64,000 bases of DNA from Litoreibacter sp. (GCA_026710325.1 JAPORH010000011.1:1-64000), one strand, 5' to 3'. Positions 16,793 to 26,654 are shown, counted from the first letter of the stretch. The notes: generated by a model not told the origin, from the sequence alone. Numbers and translations are program-made.

Positions 16793-18922
16793 ATGCTGGA
16801 CGCCACCGACCTGATCGACCTGATCCGCACCTATAACCCGAAAACCAACGAAAAGCTGATCAAGGCCGCCTATGATTTTGGCGGCCTTATGCATGAGGGG
16901 CAGATGCGCCACTCGGGTGATCCGTATTTCACCCACCCGGTTGAGGTCGCGGCCCTGCTGACCGAACAACAACTTGACGACGCGACAATCGTGACCGCGC
17001 TGTTGCATGACACGGTGGAGGACACGCGGGCATCTTATGGGGATGTCGCTGAGCGGTTTGGGCCCGAGATCGCCGATCTGGTCGATGGCGTCACCAAGCT
17101 AACCAACCTTCAATTGTCCTCGACCGAGACGAAGCAGGCGGAGAATTTCCGCAAGCTGTTCATGGCGATGTCAAAGGATTTGCGGGTGATCCTGGTGAAG
17201 CTCGCTGATCGTCTACATAACATGCGCACGATCCGGCACATGAAGCCCGAGAAACAGGTGCAGAAATCACGCGAGACGATGGACATATATGCGCCGCTCG
17301 CGGGCAGGATGGGTATGCACTGGATGCGGGAGGAGCTGGAAGATCTGGCCTTCCGCGTGCTCAACCCAGATGCCCGCGCCTCGATCATTCGCCGTTTCAT
17401 CACCTTGCAGAAAGAAACGGGCAATGTCGTCCCGAAGATCACCGACGACATTCGGACCGAGCTGTTCAATGCAGGCATTCAAGCGCGCGTGTCTGGCCGG
17501 GCGAAGAAGCCCTATTCGATCTGGCGCAAGATGGAAGAGAAGAAGCAAGGCTTCTCCCGCCTGTCTGATATTTACGGCTTTCGCGTGATTTGTACGACGG
17601 AGGACGAGTGCTACCGCGTGCTCGGCGCGATCCACAGACGGTGGCGATCGGTGCCGGGGCGGTTCAAAGACTACATTTCGCAGCCCAAAAGCAACGGCTA
17701 CCGCTCCATCCACACCACGGTATCGGGGCGCGACGGCAAGCAGGTAGAAGTGCAGATCAGGACCCAACAGATGCATGAGGTGGCAGAGGCAGGCGTTGCC
17801 GCGCACTGGTCCTACCGGGATGGGGAGCGGGTCGAGAACCCGTTTGCCGTGGATCCGTCAAAATGGGTCACGCAGCTAACTGAGCGTTTTGGGACGGACC
17901 AGGACGAGGATCATGACGAGTTCCTCGAACATGTGAAGTTGGAGATGTATACCGACCAGGTCTTCTGCTTCTCCCCCAAGGGCGACGTCATCAAGCTGCC
18001 GCGTGGGGCCACGCCACTGGACTATGCCTACGCGATCCACACGCGGATCGGCCATTCCTGTGTGGGTGCCAAGGTTGACGGGTTGCGCGTGCCGCTCTGG
18101 ACGCGGCTCAGAAACGGGCAATCGGTGGAAATCATCACCGCCGAGGGACAGCGCCCGCAGCCCACTTGGATCGACATCGCAGTCACGGGGCGGGCCAAGG
18201 CCGCCATCCGCAAATCCCTGCGCGAGGAGCATCGCGACCGGTTCATCAAGCTGGGCCGTGAACTAACCCGCGCGGCTTTTGAGCATGTCGGCAAAAAGGC
18301 CACCGATAAGGCGCTGACCACAGCTGCCAAAGAACTGAGCCTGGAAAACGCCGAGCAGGTGCTTGAATTCGTGGGCTCGACCGAGATTTCAGCGCGGGAG
18401 GTGGTCCAGGCGATCTACCCCGATCTGGCTGAACGCTCCGAAGAGCCGAAGGTTGATCCCAATCGCGCTGTGGCGGGCCTGCCGGCCGGTATGACGGTGC
18501 GCCGTGCGCAATGCTGCCAGCCGGTGCCGGGCGAGCGCATCGTTGGCATCAAACATCGCGGGGAGGGGGTCTTCGTGCATGCCATCGCCTGTGAAGCCTT
18601 AGCGGAGCTAGAGGATCAAACGGACCGTTGGGTCGATTTGCATTGGCATGACGGCTCGCACTCGGCGGGCAATCCGGTGACGCTTGACGCGACGATCGGC
18701 AATCATTTTGGCGTGTTGGGTCGGATTTGCATGTTGATCGCCGAACAGAAGGCAAATATCTCGGACATGCATTTCATTGACCGCAAACCGGACTATTTTC
18801 GTGTGTTGATCGACGTTGAAGTGCGCGATGCGGAACATCTGCATGGCGTTATGACTGCGATTGACGCCGATAGCGACGTGGCCGCGCTGGAGCGGCACCG
18901 CGATTTAGACCGCGCGCCGTAA
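16793..18922 (+). CDS. Bifunctional (p)ppGpp synthetase/hydrolase (RelA/SpoT homologue)
   Basis: The 709-residue Rsh protein has the full domain set: an HD hydrolase (residues about 30-180; His48 and the HDTVEDT motif at 72-78 intact, so hydrolysis is expected), the synthetase domain (about 230-345; RFKDYISQPKSNGYRSIHTTV), a TGS domain (about 380-440; FCFSPKGDVIKLPRGATPLDYAYAIHT), and a C-terminal ACT domain (about 630-700). Alphaproteobacteria normally have one such enzyme that both makes and destroys (p)ppGpp in the stringent response. It is 28 bp after rpoZ. Confidence 0.95.
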   Translation: MLDATDLIDLIRTYNPKTNEKLIKAAYDFGGLMHEGQMRHSGDPYFTHPVEVAALLTEQQLDDATIVTALLHDTVEDTRASYGDVAERFGPEIADLVDGVTKLTNLQLSSTETKQAENFRKLFMAMSKDLRVILVKLADRLHNMRTIRHMKPEKQVQKSRETMDIYAPLAGRMGMHWMREELEDLAFRVLNPDARASIIRRFITLQKETGNVVPKITDDIRTELFNAGIQARVSGRAKKPYSIWRKMEEKKQGFSRLSDIYGFRVICTTEDECYRVLGAIHRRWRSVPGRFKDYISQPKSNGYRSIHTTVSGRDGKQVEVQIRTQQMHEVAEAGVAAHWSYRDGERVENPFAVDPSKWVTQLTERFGTDQDEDHDEFLEHVKLEMYTDQVFCFSPKGDVIKLPRGATPLDYAYAIHTRIGHSCVGAKVDGLRVPLWTRLRNGQSVEIITAEGQRPQPTWIDIAVTGRAKAAIRKSLREEHRDRFIKLGRELTRAAFEHVGKKATDKALTTAAKELSLENAEQVLEFVGSTEISAREVVQAIYPDLAERSEEPKVDPNRAVAGLPAGMTVRRAQCCQPVPGERIVGIKHRGEGVFVHAIACEALAELEDQTDRWVDLHWHDGSHSAGNPVTLDATIGNHFGVLGRICMLIAEQKANISDMHFIDRKPDYFRVLIDVEVRDAEHLHGVMTAIDADSDVAALERHRDLDRAP

Positions 18923-18991
18923 TAGTTTTGCCGCAATCGGCATCTAGAACCAACCACGCGGCTGTGAGGGGTCGCAAGAAGTGAGGGAACC

Positions 18992-19639
18992 TTGGTATTT
19001 AAGCGGCGAACACCTAAGAGCTGGGCCCTTTGGGCGGCTCATTTGGTGTGGCCGCAAGGCGGGTGGGGCCGGGCGGCGAAATACGTCAAATACCGGGTGC
19101 GCCGGCTGCCTGACACACCCGAGCGCATCTCCCGCGGCATTTTTGCGGGTGTCTTCACCACCTTCACCCCGTTCTACGGGTTCCATTTTTTCATTGCCGC
19201 TGGCATCGCGAAAGTCACGCGGGGCAATATCCTGGCCTCCCTCATGGCGACCTTTTTTGGCAACCCGCTGACCTATCTGCCTATTGGAGTGATTTCGCTG
19301 AAAACCGGGCATTTCCTGCTTGGGACCGAGTTCGAAGAGGACATGAATATCGGCCGCCGTTTTGCCGGTGCCGGGCGTGACCTAAAAGACAACTTCTTCG
19401 CGATGTTTACCGATGATCGGGCCGACTGGCACAGGTTGTCCGGCTTTTATGACGAGGTATTCTTTCCTTATATGGTGGGCGGCATCATCCCCGGGCTTAT
19501 TGCGGGTGGCATATCTTACTATCTGTCCGTGCCTCTGATCCGCGCCTATCAAAACCGCCGCAAGGGCCGCTTGAAGGCCAAATGGGCGGAGCACAAACGC
19601 AAAAAAGCAGTCAAATCGGCAGAAAAATCGGGGCTTTAA
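18992..19639 (+). CDS. DUF2062 domain membrane protein
   Basis: The 215-residue protein has the DUF2062 core: RGIFAGVFTTFTPFYGFHFFIAAGIAKVTRGNILASLMATFFGNPLTYLPI, a pair of amphipathic/hydrophobic helices, then a hydrophobic hairpin around residues 155-185 and a Lys/Arg-rich tail. Function is not established for the family. A TTG start at 18992 is chosen because it gives the usual MVFKRR... N-terminus and has GAGGGAA at proper spacing; no ATG or GTG precedes the conserved core closely. It sits between rsh and pdxJ, as in related genomes. Confidence 0.82.
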   Translation: MVFKRRTPKSWALWAAHLVWPQGGWGRAAKYVKYRVRRLPDTPERISRGIFAGVFTTFTPFYGFHFFIAAGIAKVTRGNILASLMATFFGNPLTYLPIGVISLKTGHFLLGTEFEEDMNIGRRFAGAGRDLKDNFFAMFTDDRADWHRLSGFYDEVFFPYMVGGIIPGLIAGGISYYLSVPLIRAYQNRRKGRLKAKWAEHKRKKAVKSAEKSGL

Positions 19640-19703
19640 CCCCCTTGCGAAAGCCTGCGCGCCCTGCCTTTATGCGCTCATACCCTGATCCGGAGAACTG
19701 ACC

Positions 19704-20453
19704 ATGGATTTCGTAGGCCCATTGCGCCTCGGCGTGAATATTGACCATGTCGCCACCGTGCGGAATGCGCGCGGCGGAGCGGTCCCCGACCCGGTGCGCG
19801 CGGCGAAACTGGCGGAGGAAGCAGGTGCTGACGGGATCACCGCCCATTTGCGAGAAGATCGCCGCCACATTGCGGACGCTGATTTCGAGGCGCTGATGGA
19901 CGCCCTCACCGTGCCTTTGAATTTCGAGATGGCCGCGACACAAGAGATGCAAGAGATCGCTTTGCGCCACAAACCCCATGCGGTTTGCATCGTGCCCGAA
20001 AAGCGCGAGGAGCGCACAACCGAAGGCGGGCTTGAGGTCGCGCGCGAAGAAAACCACCTCGCCCATTACATCGCACCCTTGCGGGAGGCCGGCTGCCGCG
20101 TCTCGATCTTCATCGCCGCCGACCAAAAGCAGATCGAAGCCGCGTCGCGCATCGGGGCACAAGTCATCGAGCTGCACACTGGCGCCTATTGCGATGCCCA
20201 TGCTGAGGGGGATTTTGAGGCCCGCGACCGCGAGCTCGAAAAGCTGCGCGCGATGTCCACCTTCGCTCACTCGCTGGGCCTTGAAGTGCATGCCGGTCAC
20301 GGGCTGACCTATGACTGTGTTCAACCCGTTGCGGCCTTCCCGGAGGTGATGGAGCTCAATATTGGTCACTTCCTGATCGGGGAAAGCATCTTTCGCGGGC
20401 TCACCCCCGCCATTGCCGAGATGCGCCGGCTAATGGATGAGGCGCGGGCGTGA
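19704..20453 (+). CDS. pdxJ: Pyridoxine 5'-phosphate synthase
   Basis: Condenses 1-deoxyxylulose 5-phosphate with 3-amino-2-oxopropyl phosphate in de novo vitamin B6 synthesis. The 249-residue TIM-barrel protein shows LGVNIDHVATVRNARGG at the start (catalytic His and Asn), GADGITAHLREDRRHI, FEMAATQEM, VPEKREERTTEGGL and the C-terminal NIGHFLIGESIF. GGAG precedes the ATG. It leads a compact series through acpS, the two lepB genes, rnc and era. Confidence 0.97.
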   Translation: MDFVGPLRLGVNIDHVATVRNARGGAVPDPVRAAKLAEEAGADGITAHLREDRRHIADADFEALMDALTVPLNFEMAATQEMQEIALRHKPHAVCIVPEKREERTTEGGLEVAREENHLAHYIAPLREAGCRVSIFIAADQKQIEAASRIGAQVIELHTGAYCDAHAEGDFEARDRELEKLRAMSTFAHSLGLEVHAGHGLTYDCVQPVAAFPEVMELNIGHFLIGESIFRGLTPAIAEMRRLMDEARA

Positions 20454-20860
20454 CTGGGTTCAGTAAGTCACGCTATGTCATTGTCTATATGCTGGCGGTC
20501 GCTGCGCTCATGGCCGCTAGTCTGGTCGTGCCAATTCCATCCGGGCTTCCGACGGTCCTGCCATGCATGTTGGCGTCCATGATCGAAGGCCAGAAAATTG
20601 CGAAGGCCACGGGTCAACCGATCGCAAAACCTGACGCTTGGCGCATTGCGCGCGTCCAGACGGCTTTGGTGATTGCAGTGAATCTGTGTATGATGGCAGC
20701 CTTTTTCGGCGTGCTGAGCGAGGTCTTGAGCATCGTGCCGATCTGGTTCTTCATCATGATTTTTGCCATCTTGATGGTGATCGTTTTCCTGGCAAACCGC
20801 TTTTTCCTGACAATGGGTGCAAATGCCGTGCTGAAAGCGGAGGCGCGGTCAACAAAATGA
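20450..20860 (+). CDS. ABZJ_00895-like small membrane protein
   Basis: A 136-residue protein with four hydrophobic helices (residues about 9-28, 31-45, 67-87 and 92-118). The layout, including the loop MIEGQKIAKATGQPIAKPDAWRIA between helices two and three, resembles proteins named after ABZJ_00895 of Acinetobacter; function unknown. Translation starts at a GTG that overlaps the pdxJ stop (GTGA), and its own stop overlaps the next start (ATGA), so it is coupled on both sides. Confidence 0.7.
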   Translation: MTGFSKSRYVIVYMLAVAALMAASLVVPIPSGLPTVLPCMLASMIEGQKIAKATGQPIAKPDAWRIARVQTALVIAVNLCMMAAFFGVLSEVLSIVPIWFFIMIFAILMVIVFLANRFFLTMGANAVLKAEARSTK

Positions 20861-21483
20861 GCGAAGTCTTTCTCTTTCCCTTGCCTTTGATCCTGCTCGG
20901 TTGGGCCTTGGGTGGCGGCTCGCCCGGCCCCGCAACTCTGGCCATCTCGGGAACCGCGATGAGCTTTGGGCGGTTGTCTGGGCTGGCGCTGGCTTTTGGC
21001 GTGGTGATTGGGTCGGCCTGCTGGGGCATCGCGGCGGCACTCGGATTTTCCGCGATCATGACCACCAATGTCTGGCTCGCGGAGACCGTACGCTATGTGG
21101 GCGCGGCCTACTTGCTCTACCTCGCCATCAAATCTTTGCGATCCGCCTGGGTCGGCAAAGCCGTAACCCAAGGCGCGCCACCCGCGCGCACGGCGTTTTT
21201 CGTCAAAGGGCTCTTGCTTCATCTGACCAATCCCAAAGCTATTCTTGGATGGGGCTCCATCTACGCAATTGCCTTGGTGCCGGAGGCTCCGGCGGCAAGC
21301 GTTTGGGTGCTGTTTGCCTGTCTGTCGGCCACCTCCTGCATCGTGTTTCTGGGTTATGCCGTGATCTTTTCCGCCCCGCCCATTGCGCGCGGCTATCTCA
21401 AGGCCAAACGTGTCTTTGACGCGGGCTTCGGGCTGCTTTTCGGGGCGGCGTCTTTGAAACTTCTGACAACGAGGCTTACGTGA
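20857..21483 (+). CDS. LysE-family translocator
   Basis: The 208-residue inner-membrane protein has the LysE/RhtB layout: [31 protein letters not shown] (residues about 22-52), [34 protein letters not shown] in the middle, and a final hydrophobic helix. It probably exports an amino acid or related compound. Its ATG overlaps the previous stop by four bases, and its stop overlaps the acpS GTG in the same way. Confidence 0.83.
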   Translation: MSEVFLFPLPLILLGWALGGGSPGPATLAISGTAMSFGRLSGLALAFGVVIGSACWGIAAALGFSAIMTTNVWLAETVRYVGAAYLLYLAIKSLRSAWVGKAVTQGAPPARTAFFVKGLLLHLTNPKAILGWGSIYAIALVPEAPAASVWVLFACLSATSCIVFLGYAVIFSAPPIARGYLKAKRVFDAGFGLLFGAASLKLLTTRLT

Positions 21484-21884
21484 TCCTCGGCGTTGGCACG
21501 GATTTGGCCAATATTGAACGTATCGCGGGCACACTGGAGCGGTTTGGCGACCGGTTTCGCAACCGCGTGTTCACCGAAGTGGAGCAGGTCAAGGCCGAGC
21601 GCCGCGCGGATGTCGCGGGCACCTATGCCAAAAGATGGGCCGCGAAGGAGGCATGCTCGAAAGCGCTGGGCACTGGCTTGCGCATGGGGATTTCGTGGAA
21701 AGACATGGCCGTCAGCAATCTGGAGACCGGCCAGCCCGTGATGGCAGTGACCGGCTGGGCGGCGGAACGGCTGGCTGAGATGACGCCTGCGGGCCACGAG
21801 GCGATCATCCATGTCACCCTGACCGACGACCACCCTTGGGCACAGGCCTTTGTTGTGATCGAGGCGCGACCTTTGGCGTCTTGA
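21480..21884 (+). CDS. acpS: Holo-[acyl-carrier-protein] synthase
   Basis: Transfers the 4'-phosphopantetheine of CoA to apo-ACP. The 134-residue protein keeps the Mg-binding Asp8 ([15 protein letters not shown]) and Glu57 ([14 protein letters not shown]), and the FTEVEQ region. GTG start overlapping the LysE-type stop. Position between pdxJ and lepB is the conserved alphaproteobacterial order. Confidence 0.96.
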   Translation: MILGVGTDLANIERIAGTLERFGDRFRNRVFTEVEQVKAERRADVAGTYAKRWAAKEACSKALGTGLRMGISWKDMAVSNLETGQPVMAVTGWAAERLAEMTPAGHEAIIHVTLTDDHPWAQAFVVIEARPLAS

Positions 21885-21950
21885 GAGGACCTTGACACCG
21901 GGGGGCGCAACCCCCATCACCGCGAACGTGTTTCAAGAGGAAAACCGCAG

Positions 21951-22763
21951 ATGGCGCGCACGGAAGAAAAAGATGATGGCCTGACCGAAACCGTAAAAAC
22001 GGTGGTCTATGCCTTGCTGATCGCCGCCGTGTTCCGCAGCTTCTTCTTCCAGCCGTTCTACATTCCGACAGGGTCGATGAAGGACACGCTGCTCGTTGGC
22101 GATTTCATGTTCGTCAACAAGATGGCCTATGGCTATTCAAAATATTCCTGCCCCTTCGGCATCTGCCCAATCCCGGACCGCATCCTGGCGCGTGACCCGA
22201 AACGCGGCGATGTGGTGGTGTTCCGCCACCCAACATCGGGCCAGGATTATATCAAACGTCTGATCGGCCTGCCGGGCGACACGGTTCAGATGAAAAACGG
22301 CGTGCTCTTTCTAAACGGCAAAGAACAGCGGCAAGCCCCTGACGGCGCGTTTATCGAGACCTATGCGGCGCAAGGCTCGGTCGGCGGGTATCCGCGCTGC
22401 GAGAACGGCGCCGTGGGCGAGGGCGGAGATTGCATCAAGCCACGCTTTGTCGAATTTCTCGATGATTACGGGCCTCATACTATCCTAAATATCGAAGACC
22501 GCCCGGCACCTGCCCCAGGGCAGGCCAATGCCGATAACACGCCGATCTATACCGTGCCGGAAGGGCATTTCTTTTTCATGGGGGACAATCGCGACAACTC
22601 CATCGACAGTCGTTTCCCGCAGGGACCGATCGGTGGCGTGGGCATGGTGCCGTTTCAGAACCTACTGGGCCGCGCGGACCGTGTGATCTTCTCCTCCGCC
22701 GGGTCGCGGATGCTGTTCTTCTGGACGTGGCGCGGCGACAGGTTCTTTGAGCCGATCAACTGA
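21951..22763 (+). CDS. lepB: Signal peptidase I (first of two)
   Basis: Cleaves signal peptides from exported proteins at the outer face of the inner membrane. In this 270-residue copy the membrane helix (about 15-35) is followed by the catalytic Ser42 (YIPTGSMKDTLLVGD) and Lys102 (RGDVVVFRHP...DYIKRLIGLPGD), and box E GDNRDNSIDSR. Between these lies a Cys-containing insert (SKYSCPFGICPIPDR and RCENGAVGEGGDC) typical of alphaproteobacterial LepB. It follows acpS at about 66 bp and is two bases ahead of the second copy. Confidence 0.95.
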   Translation: MARTEEKDDGLTETVKTVVYALLIAAVFRSFFFQPFYIPTGSMKDTLLVGDFMFVNKMAYGYSKYSCPFGICPIPDRILARDPKRGDVVVFRHPTSGQDYIKRLIGLPGDTVQMKNGVLFLNGKEQRQAPDGAFIETYAAQGSVGGYPRCENGAVGEGGDCIKPRFVEFLDDYGPHTILNIEDRPAPAPGQANADNTPIYTVPEGHFFFMGDNRDNSIDSRFPQGPIGGVGMVPFQNLLGRADRVIFSSAGSRMLFFWTWRGDRFFEPIN

Positions 22764-22765
22764 CC

Positions 22766-23506
22766 GTGGCGGCCCGGCGCTGGTCTGATGTGGTGCTCTT
22801 TGCGGTGGTCGTGCCGGTTGCGCTCTTTTTTGCGGTCGTTTTCATTCTCTTTCGTCCTTACTGGATCCCGTCCGGCTCGATGAAGCCCGCGCTTTTGGTG
22901 GGCGACTACCTGCTGGTCAACCGTGCTGCCTATGGGTTTCCTGCTCTGATGTGCCGCCTGTCCAGTTGCGAAGCCTCAATGGGGCCGTTTGGCGGATTGC
23001 CTGCCCGAGGGGATGTGGCGACCTTCGTACATCCCAAACGTGAGACGCATTTCATCAAACGCGTGATGGGGCTGCCGGGGGATGAGGTGGCGCTGAAAGA
23101 CGGCATCGTGGTTTTGAACGGGACGGAATTGTCGCAAGAGCCCTTGGCGCCATTCACAGAGGTCTACGCACTGGATGAGGGCGGCATGCGCTGCTCCAAC
23201 GCGCCGGTCGAGATTGGCGCGGTCTGCGAGAAAACACAAAGCCGCGAGGTTCTGCCAAACGGCGCCATTTATGCAGTGCTGAACCTGAAAGAGGGCCTGT
23301 CATCCGACAGTGCCGGGCCATTTGTCGTGCCTGAGGGACATGTGTTCGTGATGGGGGACAACCGCGATAACTCCCTCGATAGCCGCTTCCCGGCGGAGCG
23401 CGGCGGAATTGGTTTTGTCCCCCTTGAAAACATGGTCGGAAGGGCGGAAATTATTCTATTCTCCCTTAAGGGGCGGGAAGGGCGGTTGTTTAAATGGGTG
23501 CAATGA
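22766..23506 (+). CDS. Signal peptidase I (second, tandem copy)
   Basis: The 246-residue paralogue begins at a GTG two bases after the first lepB stop. It keeps a membrane helix (about 8-28), the Ser/Lys dyad (Ser38 in [15 protein letters not shown], Lys98 in [13 protein letters not shown]) and [11 protein letters not shown], so it should be active. The central region differs strongly from copy one (different loops, fewer shared residues), suggesting an old duplication with altered substrate preference rather than a recent one. Its stop overlaps the rnc start (ATGA). Confidence 0.93.
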   Translation: MAARRWSDVVLFAVVVPVALFFAVVFILFRPYWIPSGSMKPALLVGDYLLVNRAAYGFPALMCRLSSCEASMGPFGGLPARGDVATFVHPKRETHFIKRVMGLPGDEVALKDGIVVLNGTELSQEPLAPFTEVYALDEGGMRCSNAPVEIGAVCEKTQSREVLPNGAIYAVLNLKEGLSSDSAGPFVVPEGHVFVMGDNRDNSLDSRFPAERGGIGFVPLENMVGRAEIILFSLKGREGRLFKWVQ

Positions 23507-24186
23507 AGCTTTCAGCGGAAGTATCAGCCTTCATGAAAAGGCTTGGCTACCGGTTTGACGATCCGGAGCTTTTGCTGCGCGCGCTGACTCATGGCTCTTT
23601 CTCATCGGCCACGCGGCCCGACAACCAACGGCTGGAGTTTCTGGGCGACCGGGTTCTGGGCCTCGTGATTTCCGAGGCCATTTTGGAAGATGACCGCAGC
23701 GCGACCGAAGGGGTGCTGGCCCCGCGTTACAACGCTCTGGTGCGCAAAGAGACCTGCGCCGATGTTGCGCGGGAGATTGATTTGGGCGCTGTACTCAAAC
23801 TGGGCAAGTCGGAGATGGTCTCCGGCGGGCGGCGAAAAGAGGCTTTGCTGGGCGACGCGATGGAGGCGGTCATCGCCGCCGTCTACCGCGATGGCGGGCT
23901 TGAGGCCGCGCGGGCGATGATCCTGCGCTTCTGGGCGCGCCGGATCGCGGGCGTCGAAGCGGATGCACGCGACCCCAAAACCGCGCTTCAAGAGCTGCTG
24001 CAAGCCAAGGGGCAAACCCCGCCCAGCTATGATATCATCAAACGCGAAGGCCCCGACCATGCGCCTCAGTTTACCATTGAAGCGCGGGCCGAGACCGGGC
24101 ATAGCGCGCAGGCTCAGGCCGGATCAAAACGCCAGGCCGAGCAAGCCGCTGCAAAAGCGCTTCTGGAAAGTTTGAAACATGAGTGA
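23503..24186 (+). CDS. rnc: Ribonuclease III
   Basis: Cuts double-stranded RNA in rRNA and mRNA maturation. The 227-residue protein has the nuclease signature [13 protein letters not shown] (metal Glu and Asp), the second metal site [16 protein letters not shown] and a C-terminal dsRNA-binding domain (about residues 155-225; [20 protein letters not shown] ... [16 protein letters not shown]). The ATG at 23503 overlaps the upstream stop and is preferred; an in-frame ATG nine bases earlier is possible. It overlaps era by eight bases. Confidence 0.96.
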   Translation: MKLSAEVSAFMKRLGYRFDDPELLLRALTHGSFSSATRPDNQRLEFLGDRVLGLVISEAILEDDRSATEGVLAPRYNALVRKETCADVAREIDLGAVLKLGKSEMVSGGRRKEALLGDAMEAVIAAVYRDGGLEAARAMILRFWARRIAGVEADARDPKTALQELLQAKGQTPPSYDIIKREGPDHAPQFTIEARAETGHSAQAQAGSKRQAEQAAAKALLESLKHE

Positions 24187-25096
24187 TCAAGACACGTGCG
24201 CGGGCTTTGTGGCCCTGATCGGTGAGCCCAATGCAGGTAAGTCGACGCTTTTGAACCGGATGGTCGGGGCCAAGGTCTCCATCGTGACCCATAAAGTGCA
24301 GACGACGCGGGCGCGCATTCGAGGTGTCGCTATGGAAGGTGCTGCGCAGCTGGTTTTTGTGGACACGCCGGGGCTGTTCAAGCCGCGAAGGAGGCTCGAC
24401 CGCGCTATGGTCGCCGCCGCTTGGACGGGGGCTGCCGATGCAGACGTGGTTGTTCTGATGGTTGAGGCGCATCGCTGCATCACCGATGGGGTGCGCGCCA
24501 TTTTGGACGGGTTATCGGAGCGTGTTGGCACGGCCCGCGTAGCACTGGCGATCAACAAGATCGACAAGGTGAAATCAGAGGCGCTTTTGGCACTGACGCA
24601 AGAGCTGAACGAGGCTTATGCGTTTTCCGAGACCTTCATGATCTCCGCAGAAAAGGGGCATGGCGTCGATGCGTTGCGGACATGGCTGGCGGGGGAGATG
24701 CCTGAAGGCCCTTGGCTCTACCCCGAAGACCAGATCGCTGATTTGCCGATGCGCATGATTGCGGCGGAGATCACCCGCGAAAAACTGACGCTGCGTCTGC
24801 ATCAGGAATTGCCTTACCAGATGACGGTCGAGACCGAGAATTGGGAGGAGCGCAAAGACGGCTCTGCCAAGATTGACCAGGTGATCTATGTGGTTCGGGA
24901 CGGGCACAAAGGCATTGTGCTGGGTAATAAGGGCGAGACCATCAAAGCTGTGGGCAAGGCGTCGCGCGAGGAGTTGGTGGAGTTTTTGGGCCGCAAGGTA
25001 CATCTGTTTTTGCAGGTCAAAGTGCGCCCCGGCTGGCTTGAAGAGAAGGAGCGCTACTCCGAGATGGGGCTCGATTTCTCTGATGGGAATACGTGA
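24179..25096 (+). CDS. era: GTPase Era
   Basis: Ribosome-associated GTPase needed for 16S rRNA maturation and 30S assembly. The 305-residue product has G1 GEPNAGKST (residues 15-23), G3 DTPGLF, G4 NKIDKV and a C-terminal KH domain (about 215-300; [32 protein letters not shown], with the KH GxxG loop). Overlap with rnc at the 5' end and with the DUF1491 GTG at the 3' end indicates translational coupling. Confidence 0.97.
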   Translation: MSDQDTCAGFVALIGEPNAGKSTLLNRMVGAKVSIVTHKVQTTRARIRGVAMEGAAQLVFVDTPGLFKPRRRLDRAMVAAAWTGAADADVVVLMVEAHRCITDGVRAILDGLSERVGTARVALAINKIDKVKSEALLALTQELNEAYAFSETFMISAEKGHGVDALRTWLAGEMPEGPWLYPEDQIADLPMRMIAAEITREKLTLRLHQELPYQMTVETENWEERKDGSAKIDQVIYVVRDGHKGIVLGNKGETIKAVGKASREELVEFLGRKVHLFLQVKVRPGWLEEKERYSEMGLDFSDGNT

Positions 25097-25425
25097 GTAG
25101 ACTCACCGCAGAGTTTTGGGTCGCCGCCTACCGGCAGCGGCTGTCCCTGGAAGGGATACCGGCCTTTGTCACTGCGCGCGGGGATGCGACGGCGGGCGCG
25201 GTTCTGGTGAAACTGAACACACTCGATGGGCAGGCCTGCTGCTACCAGCGCAGCTTTGATCTGATGAGTGGCGAGCGGACCTGGGTGGTGCTGGCGGAGG
25301 GCGCGGAAGAGGAAGTGGATGCCGCTCTCGCCAAACAGTGCAGCTTTGATCCGGATCTTTGGGTGATAGAAGTGGAAGACCGGGCCGGGCGGCATTTGCT
25401 CGATGAGCCAGGACTGTCAGATTGA
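25093..25425 (+). CDS. DUF1491 family protein
   Basis: A 110-residue cytoplasmic protein with the DUF1491 pattern: LTAEFWVAAYRQRLSLEGIPAFVTARGDATAGAVLVKLN, then W in the central strand and a conserved FDPDLWVIEVEDRAGRHLLDE end. No function is known. It begins at a GTG overlapping the era stop (GTGA), a neighbourhood conserved in Rhodobacterales. Confidence 0.85.
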   Translation: MSRLTAEFWVAAYRQRLSLEGIPAFVTARGDATAGAVLVKLNTLDGQACCYQRSFDLMSGERTWVVLAEGAEEEVDAALAKQCSFDPDLWVIEVEDRAGRHLLDEPGLSD

Positions 25426-25447
25426 GTGCCTGCGGCACGCATGAGGT

Positions 25448-25532
25448 TTTGCGCCGCGCTCTGCGCGCCGCGATGGCGGGGGCTCTGCCCCCGGGCTGCG
25501 CCCTCCCCCGGGATATTTTTGAAGCAATGAAG
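25448..25532. repeat. Dispersed intergenic repeat, copy 2
   Basis: An 85-bp relative of the element at 4721-4803: the same opening TTTGCGCCGCGC, a GC-rich hairpin pair (GGGGGC..GCCCCC in place of GGGGAGGC..GCCTCCCC) and the same end, GGGATATTTTTGAAGCAATG followed by AAG. Middle positions differ but stem pairing is kept, as expected for a mobile or structurally selected repeat. It lies between the DUF1491 gene and recO and ends 14 bp before the recO start. Confidence 0.8.
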
Positions 25533-25546
25533 AGGGGGCCTGCTTG

Positions 25547-26281
25547 ATGGAGTGGCGGGCCGAGGGAGTTTTGTTGTCTGTCCGCAGGCACGGGGAGCAT
25601 GCGGCGATCATCGAGATGTTTACGGCAGAGCAGGGGCTTCATGCAGGCGTTGTGCGCGGTGGGGCGGGGCGGAAGATGGCACCTGTCTTGCAGCCTGGTG
25701 CGCAGTTGGATGTGAGGTGGCGGGCGCGGCTGCAGGATCATTTGGGGGCGTTTACGGTGGAGCCTGTGAGATCGCGCGCGGCGCAGGTTATGGGGGACCG
25801 GGAGGCGCTGGCGGGGTTGAATGCTGTTTGCGGGTTGTTGTGTTTTGCGCTTGCCGAGCGCGACCCGCACCCAGACCTTTATGCGCAAACCTTGGATTTG
25901 CTGGACCGGCTTGGCGACGATCCGGCCTGGCCGCTGGCTTACATGTTTTGGGAGGTCGCCCTGCTGGATGCCCTTGGATTTGGGCTCGATCTTTCCGTTT
26001 GCGCGGTCACGGGCCAGACGCAGGATTTGAAATATGTCTCGCCCAAATCGGGGCGCGCGGTCTCCGCGGAAGGGGCGGGGGAATGGGCAGACAGGCTGCT
26101 GCCATTGCCGCCCTCCATGCGTGGGCTGATCGGGCGAGAGGCGCTTCAGGAGGTGCCGGATGGGTTGCGCACAACCGGGCATTTTATCGAGACATGGGTC
26201 GCGGGATCACTGGGGCAGAAGCCTGTGCCGGCGGCGCGGCAGCGGTTGGTGGAGGCCTTGGCGCGCTCTACTCAGCCGTGA
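25547..26281 (+). CDS. recO: DNA repair protein RecO
   Basis: Mediates RecA loading on gaps in the RecF pathway. The 244-residue protein begins [38 protein letters not shown], the oligonucleotide-binding domain, followed by the helical domain (about 90-230) with [41 protein letters not shown]. The zinc-binding cysteines found in some RecO proteins are mostly absent, which is common in this class. ATG at 25547 is used; a TTG precedes it by one codon. Its 3' end overlaps the convergent META-domain gene by 14 bases. Confidence 0.92.
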   Translation: MEWRAEGVLLSVRRHGEHAAIIEMFTAEQGLHAGVVRGGAGRKMAPVLQPGAQLDVRWRARLQDHLGAFTVEPVRSRAAQVMGDREALAGLNAVCGLLCFALAERDPHPDLYAQTLDLLDRLGDDPAWPLAYMFWEVALLDALGFGLDLSVCAVTGQTQDLKYVSPKSGRAVSAEGAGEWADRLLPLPPSMRGLIGREALQEVPDGLRTTGHFIETWVAGSLGQKPVPAARQRLVEALARSTQP

Positions 26282-26654
26282 ATTCCATCCTGTCTCCCTC
26301 TGCCGTGCTGAGGATCAGGTTCGGGCCTGAGACTTCGGACAGCGTCATGCGGGAGAGGGCGTCGAAGAAGAGCTGTTCCTGCGTCAGATCGGGGCAAGCG
26401 CGTTTGGTCGACACGATCGGGCCCGCTTTGAACCATGGGTAGGGCACCTCTTGCGTCGCCGAAAAGCTGTTGCACGGGGCTTGCCCGGTGATCTGGCCCT
26501 CTTTGGGAAACCCAATGCTCGCCCGCGCAGGAAATGGCGCGCCGTTTATGGATTCTAACACAAAGACTTGCCCTTGCGCGCCGTAGCCCGTCAGCGTCTC
26601 GTCGCTGCAATAGCCCAGGATCAGCGGTGCAATGAGCGCAAGGCGCAGGCTCAA
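26268..26654 (-). CDS. META-domain secreted protein
   Basis: A 128-residue protein with a short hydrophobic N-terminus ([16 protein letters not shown]) and an HslJ/META-like domain: [38 protein letters not shown], then [27 protein letters not shown]. The hydrophobic start ends in GYC, close to a lipobox but with Tyr where Gly/Ala is needed just before Cys, so lipid attachment is doubtful. Function unknown. Its ATG overlaps the end of the sugar-transporter ATPase gene by four bases, suggesting co-transcription although unrelated in role. Confidence 0.75.
   Translation of the reverse strand: MSLRLALIAPLILGYCSDETLTGYGAQGQVFVLESINGAPFPARASIGFPKEGQITGQAPCNSFSATQEVPYPWFKAGPIVSTKRACPDLTQEQLFFDALSRMTLSEVSGPNLILSTAEGDRMEFTAE

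Noticed and set aside
20614-21534. Minus-strand 306-codon frame opposite the small membrane protein and LysE genes
   Set aside because: Charged, repetitive composition typical of an antisense shadow of GC-rich genes; the plus-strand genes have overlapping starts and clear families.
25169-26182. Minus-strand 337-codon frame opposite DUF1491 and recO
   Set aside because: Pro/Arg/His-rich shadow without a ribosome site; both plus-strand genes are recognisable.
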